This document shows positions 5,805 through 6,853 of a stretch of 6,853 bases of DNA, piece after piece. The translations under genes were made by a program, and so were the position numbers. The stretch comes from Erythrobacter sp. UBA3075 (lineage in GTDB: Bacteria > Pseudomonadota > Alphaproteobacteria > Sphingomonadales > Sphingomonadaceae). Numbering within the stretch: the first letter of the stretch is position 1; the number at the start of each line of letters is the position of its first letter. The stretch is taken from positions 1 to 6,853 of the forward strand of contig DFBR01000187.1 in the NCBI GenBank assembly GCA_002367375.1, written 5' to 3'. Below the pieces are notes generated by a model. The model did not search any database. It saw only the letters and a program-made list of their open reading frames with translations, and had not been told where the DNA came from.

Positions 5805-5823
5805 TTAAGGTCGAATACGAAAG

Positions 5824-5854
5824 GGCGGGCACTTGTCGCATGCTGGTGCCCGCC
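5824..5854 (+). other. Intercistronic hairpin between exbB and exbD1
   Basis: GGCGGGCAC (5824-5832) pairs perfectly with GTGCCCGCC (5846-5854) around a 13-base loop: nine base pairs, eight of them G-C. It begins 19 bases after the exbB stop and ends 33 bases before the exbD1 start. No T-run follows (the next bases are GCTTCCCTG), so a strong rho-independent terminator is unlikely. A role as partial terminator, processing site or 3'-end stabiliser that raises exbB over exbD is possible. Confidence 0.65.
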
Positions 5855-5887
5855 GCTTCCCTGTTTACGTGAGATAGGACGAGACAC

Positions 5888-6421
<534 letters not shown>

Positions 6422-6444
6422 TCCTCGTATCTGATCGACCAATC

Positions 6445-6463
6445 GCTGGCACATTTTGCCGGC
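6445..6463 (+). other. Intercistronic hairpin between exbD1 and exbD2
   Basis: GCTGGCA (6445-6451) pairs with TGCCGGC (6457-6463) around a five-base loop CATTT: seven pairs, one of them G-U. It lies 8 bases before the AGGAG ribosome site (6472-6476) of exbD2 and is not followed by a T-run. It could affect translation start or mRNA processing for exbD2. The remaining bases of this 64-base gap show nothing else. Confidence 0.5.
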
Positions 6464-6485
6464 AGTGAATTAGGAGTACGCACTC

Positions 6486-6853
6486 ATGGCAATGGCAGGC
6501 GGTAGCGACGACGGCGCGCCGATGATGGAAATGAACATGACGCCGTTGATCGACGTCCTGCTCGTTCTCCTCATCATGTTCATTATCACCATCCCGGTCG
6601 CAACCCACGCGATCAACATTGATCTTCCTGCGCCGGATCCGGATAACCCACCTCCGCTGGTTGATCCGATCACCAACAAGATCGTGATCCTGCAGGACAA
6701 TACGATCCTGTGGAACGGTGAAACGATCGATCAGGGCGGGCTGGTCAGCAATCTGGAACAGTCGCTGACCTTTGCGGTGGAGCCGGAACTGCAGTTCGAA
6801 CCGGAAGCAAACGCCAGCTACGATCTGTCCGCACAGGTGCTGACGCTCATCAA
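6486..6853 (+). CDS. exbD: ExbD/TolR-family subunit, second copy (3' end cut by window edge)
   Basis: The frame is open from ATG 6486 to the right edge, giving 122 complete codons; the stop lies outside. The family signature M-N-M-T-P-L-I-D-V-L-L-V-L-L-I-M-F (16-32) holds Asp23 as the proton-carrying residue, with one membrane helix at about 21-41. The periplasmic domain starts with a Pro/Asp-rich linker (about 46-60) and ends in view with E-P-E-A-N-A-S-Y-D-L-S-A-Q-V-L (105-119), a strongly ExbD-like segment. The visible part has no cysteine, unlike the copy upstream, and the linker and insert differ, so the two copies are not recent duplicates. AGGAG (6472-6476) lies 9 bases before the start. 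Established precedent: Xanthomonas campestris carries tonB-exbB-exbD1-exbD2, where exbD2 was dispensable for iron uptake. A specialised role here is inference. Confidence 0.92.
   Translation, partial: MAMAGGSDDGAPMMEMNMTPLIDVLLVLLIMFIITIPVATHAINIDLPAPDPDNPPPLVDPITNKIVILQDNTILWNGETIDQGGLVSNLEQSLTFAVEPELQFEPEANASYDLSAQVLTLI

Noticed and set aside
5824..5854. Rho-independent terminator after exbB
   Set aside because: The stem is good but no T-tract follows, and exbD1 continues in the same direction 33 bases later.

Overview
The window reads as a chromosomal segment from a GC-rich alphaproteobacterium. A member of the Sphingomonadales (Erythrobacter or Sphingomonas type) fits best. This rests on the class II fructose-1,6-bisphosphatase, the ACT-domain homoserine dehydrogenase, the small secreted cysteine-containing protein of sphingomonad style, and a tonB-exbB-exbD-exbD operon with a proline-rich TonB and a cysteine pair in its C-terminal domain. 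The placement comes from reading and recall, not a database search. I see no insertion sequences, phage genes, tRNA or rRNA genes, or CRISPR arrays.

Left half (1-2924), central metabolism on the minus strand: the minus strand reads hom (homoserine dehydrogenase, 2924-1617), then glpX (class II fructose-1,6-bisphosphatase, 1079-90), then the first codons of a third gene running off the left edge, possibly recJ. Between hom and glpX, on the opposite strand, sits a short gene for a secreted acidic four-cysteine protein (1135-1620). Its stop codon shares a CTAG with the hom stop, and its start lies 55 bases from the glpX start. The minus-strand series is therefore interrupted by an opposed gene with almost no spacer on either side.

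Centre (2925-4292): a minus-strand gene for an uncharacterised 306-residue lipoprotein (3945-3025) is followed by a 100-base gap to hom. A 347-base A/T-richer intergenic region separates it from the divergent tonB operon and must hold the promoters for both sides.

Right half (4293-6853): tonB, exbB, exbD1 and exbD2 on the plus strand form one evident operon for the proton-motive-force-driven machine that energises TonB-dependent outer-membrane receptors. ExbB and ExbD form the inner-membrane proton channel; TonB carries the energy across the periplasm. The two gaps flanking exbD1 each contain an RNA hairpin without a T-tract. TonB and ExbD1 each carry two cysteines in their periplasmic parts, while the visible part of ExbD2 has none. 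exbD2 is cut by the right edge.

Most of the window is ordinary housekeeping DNA. The parts most worth checking are the opposed gene inside the hom-glpX series, the two ExbD paralogues with different cysteine content, the intercistronic hairpins, and the uncharacterised lipoprotein divergent from tonB.
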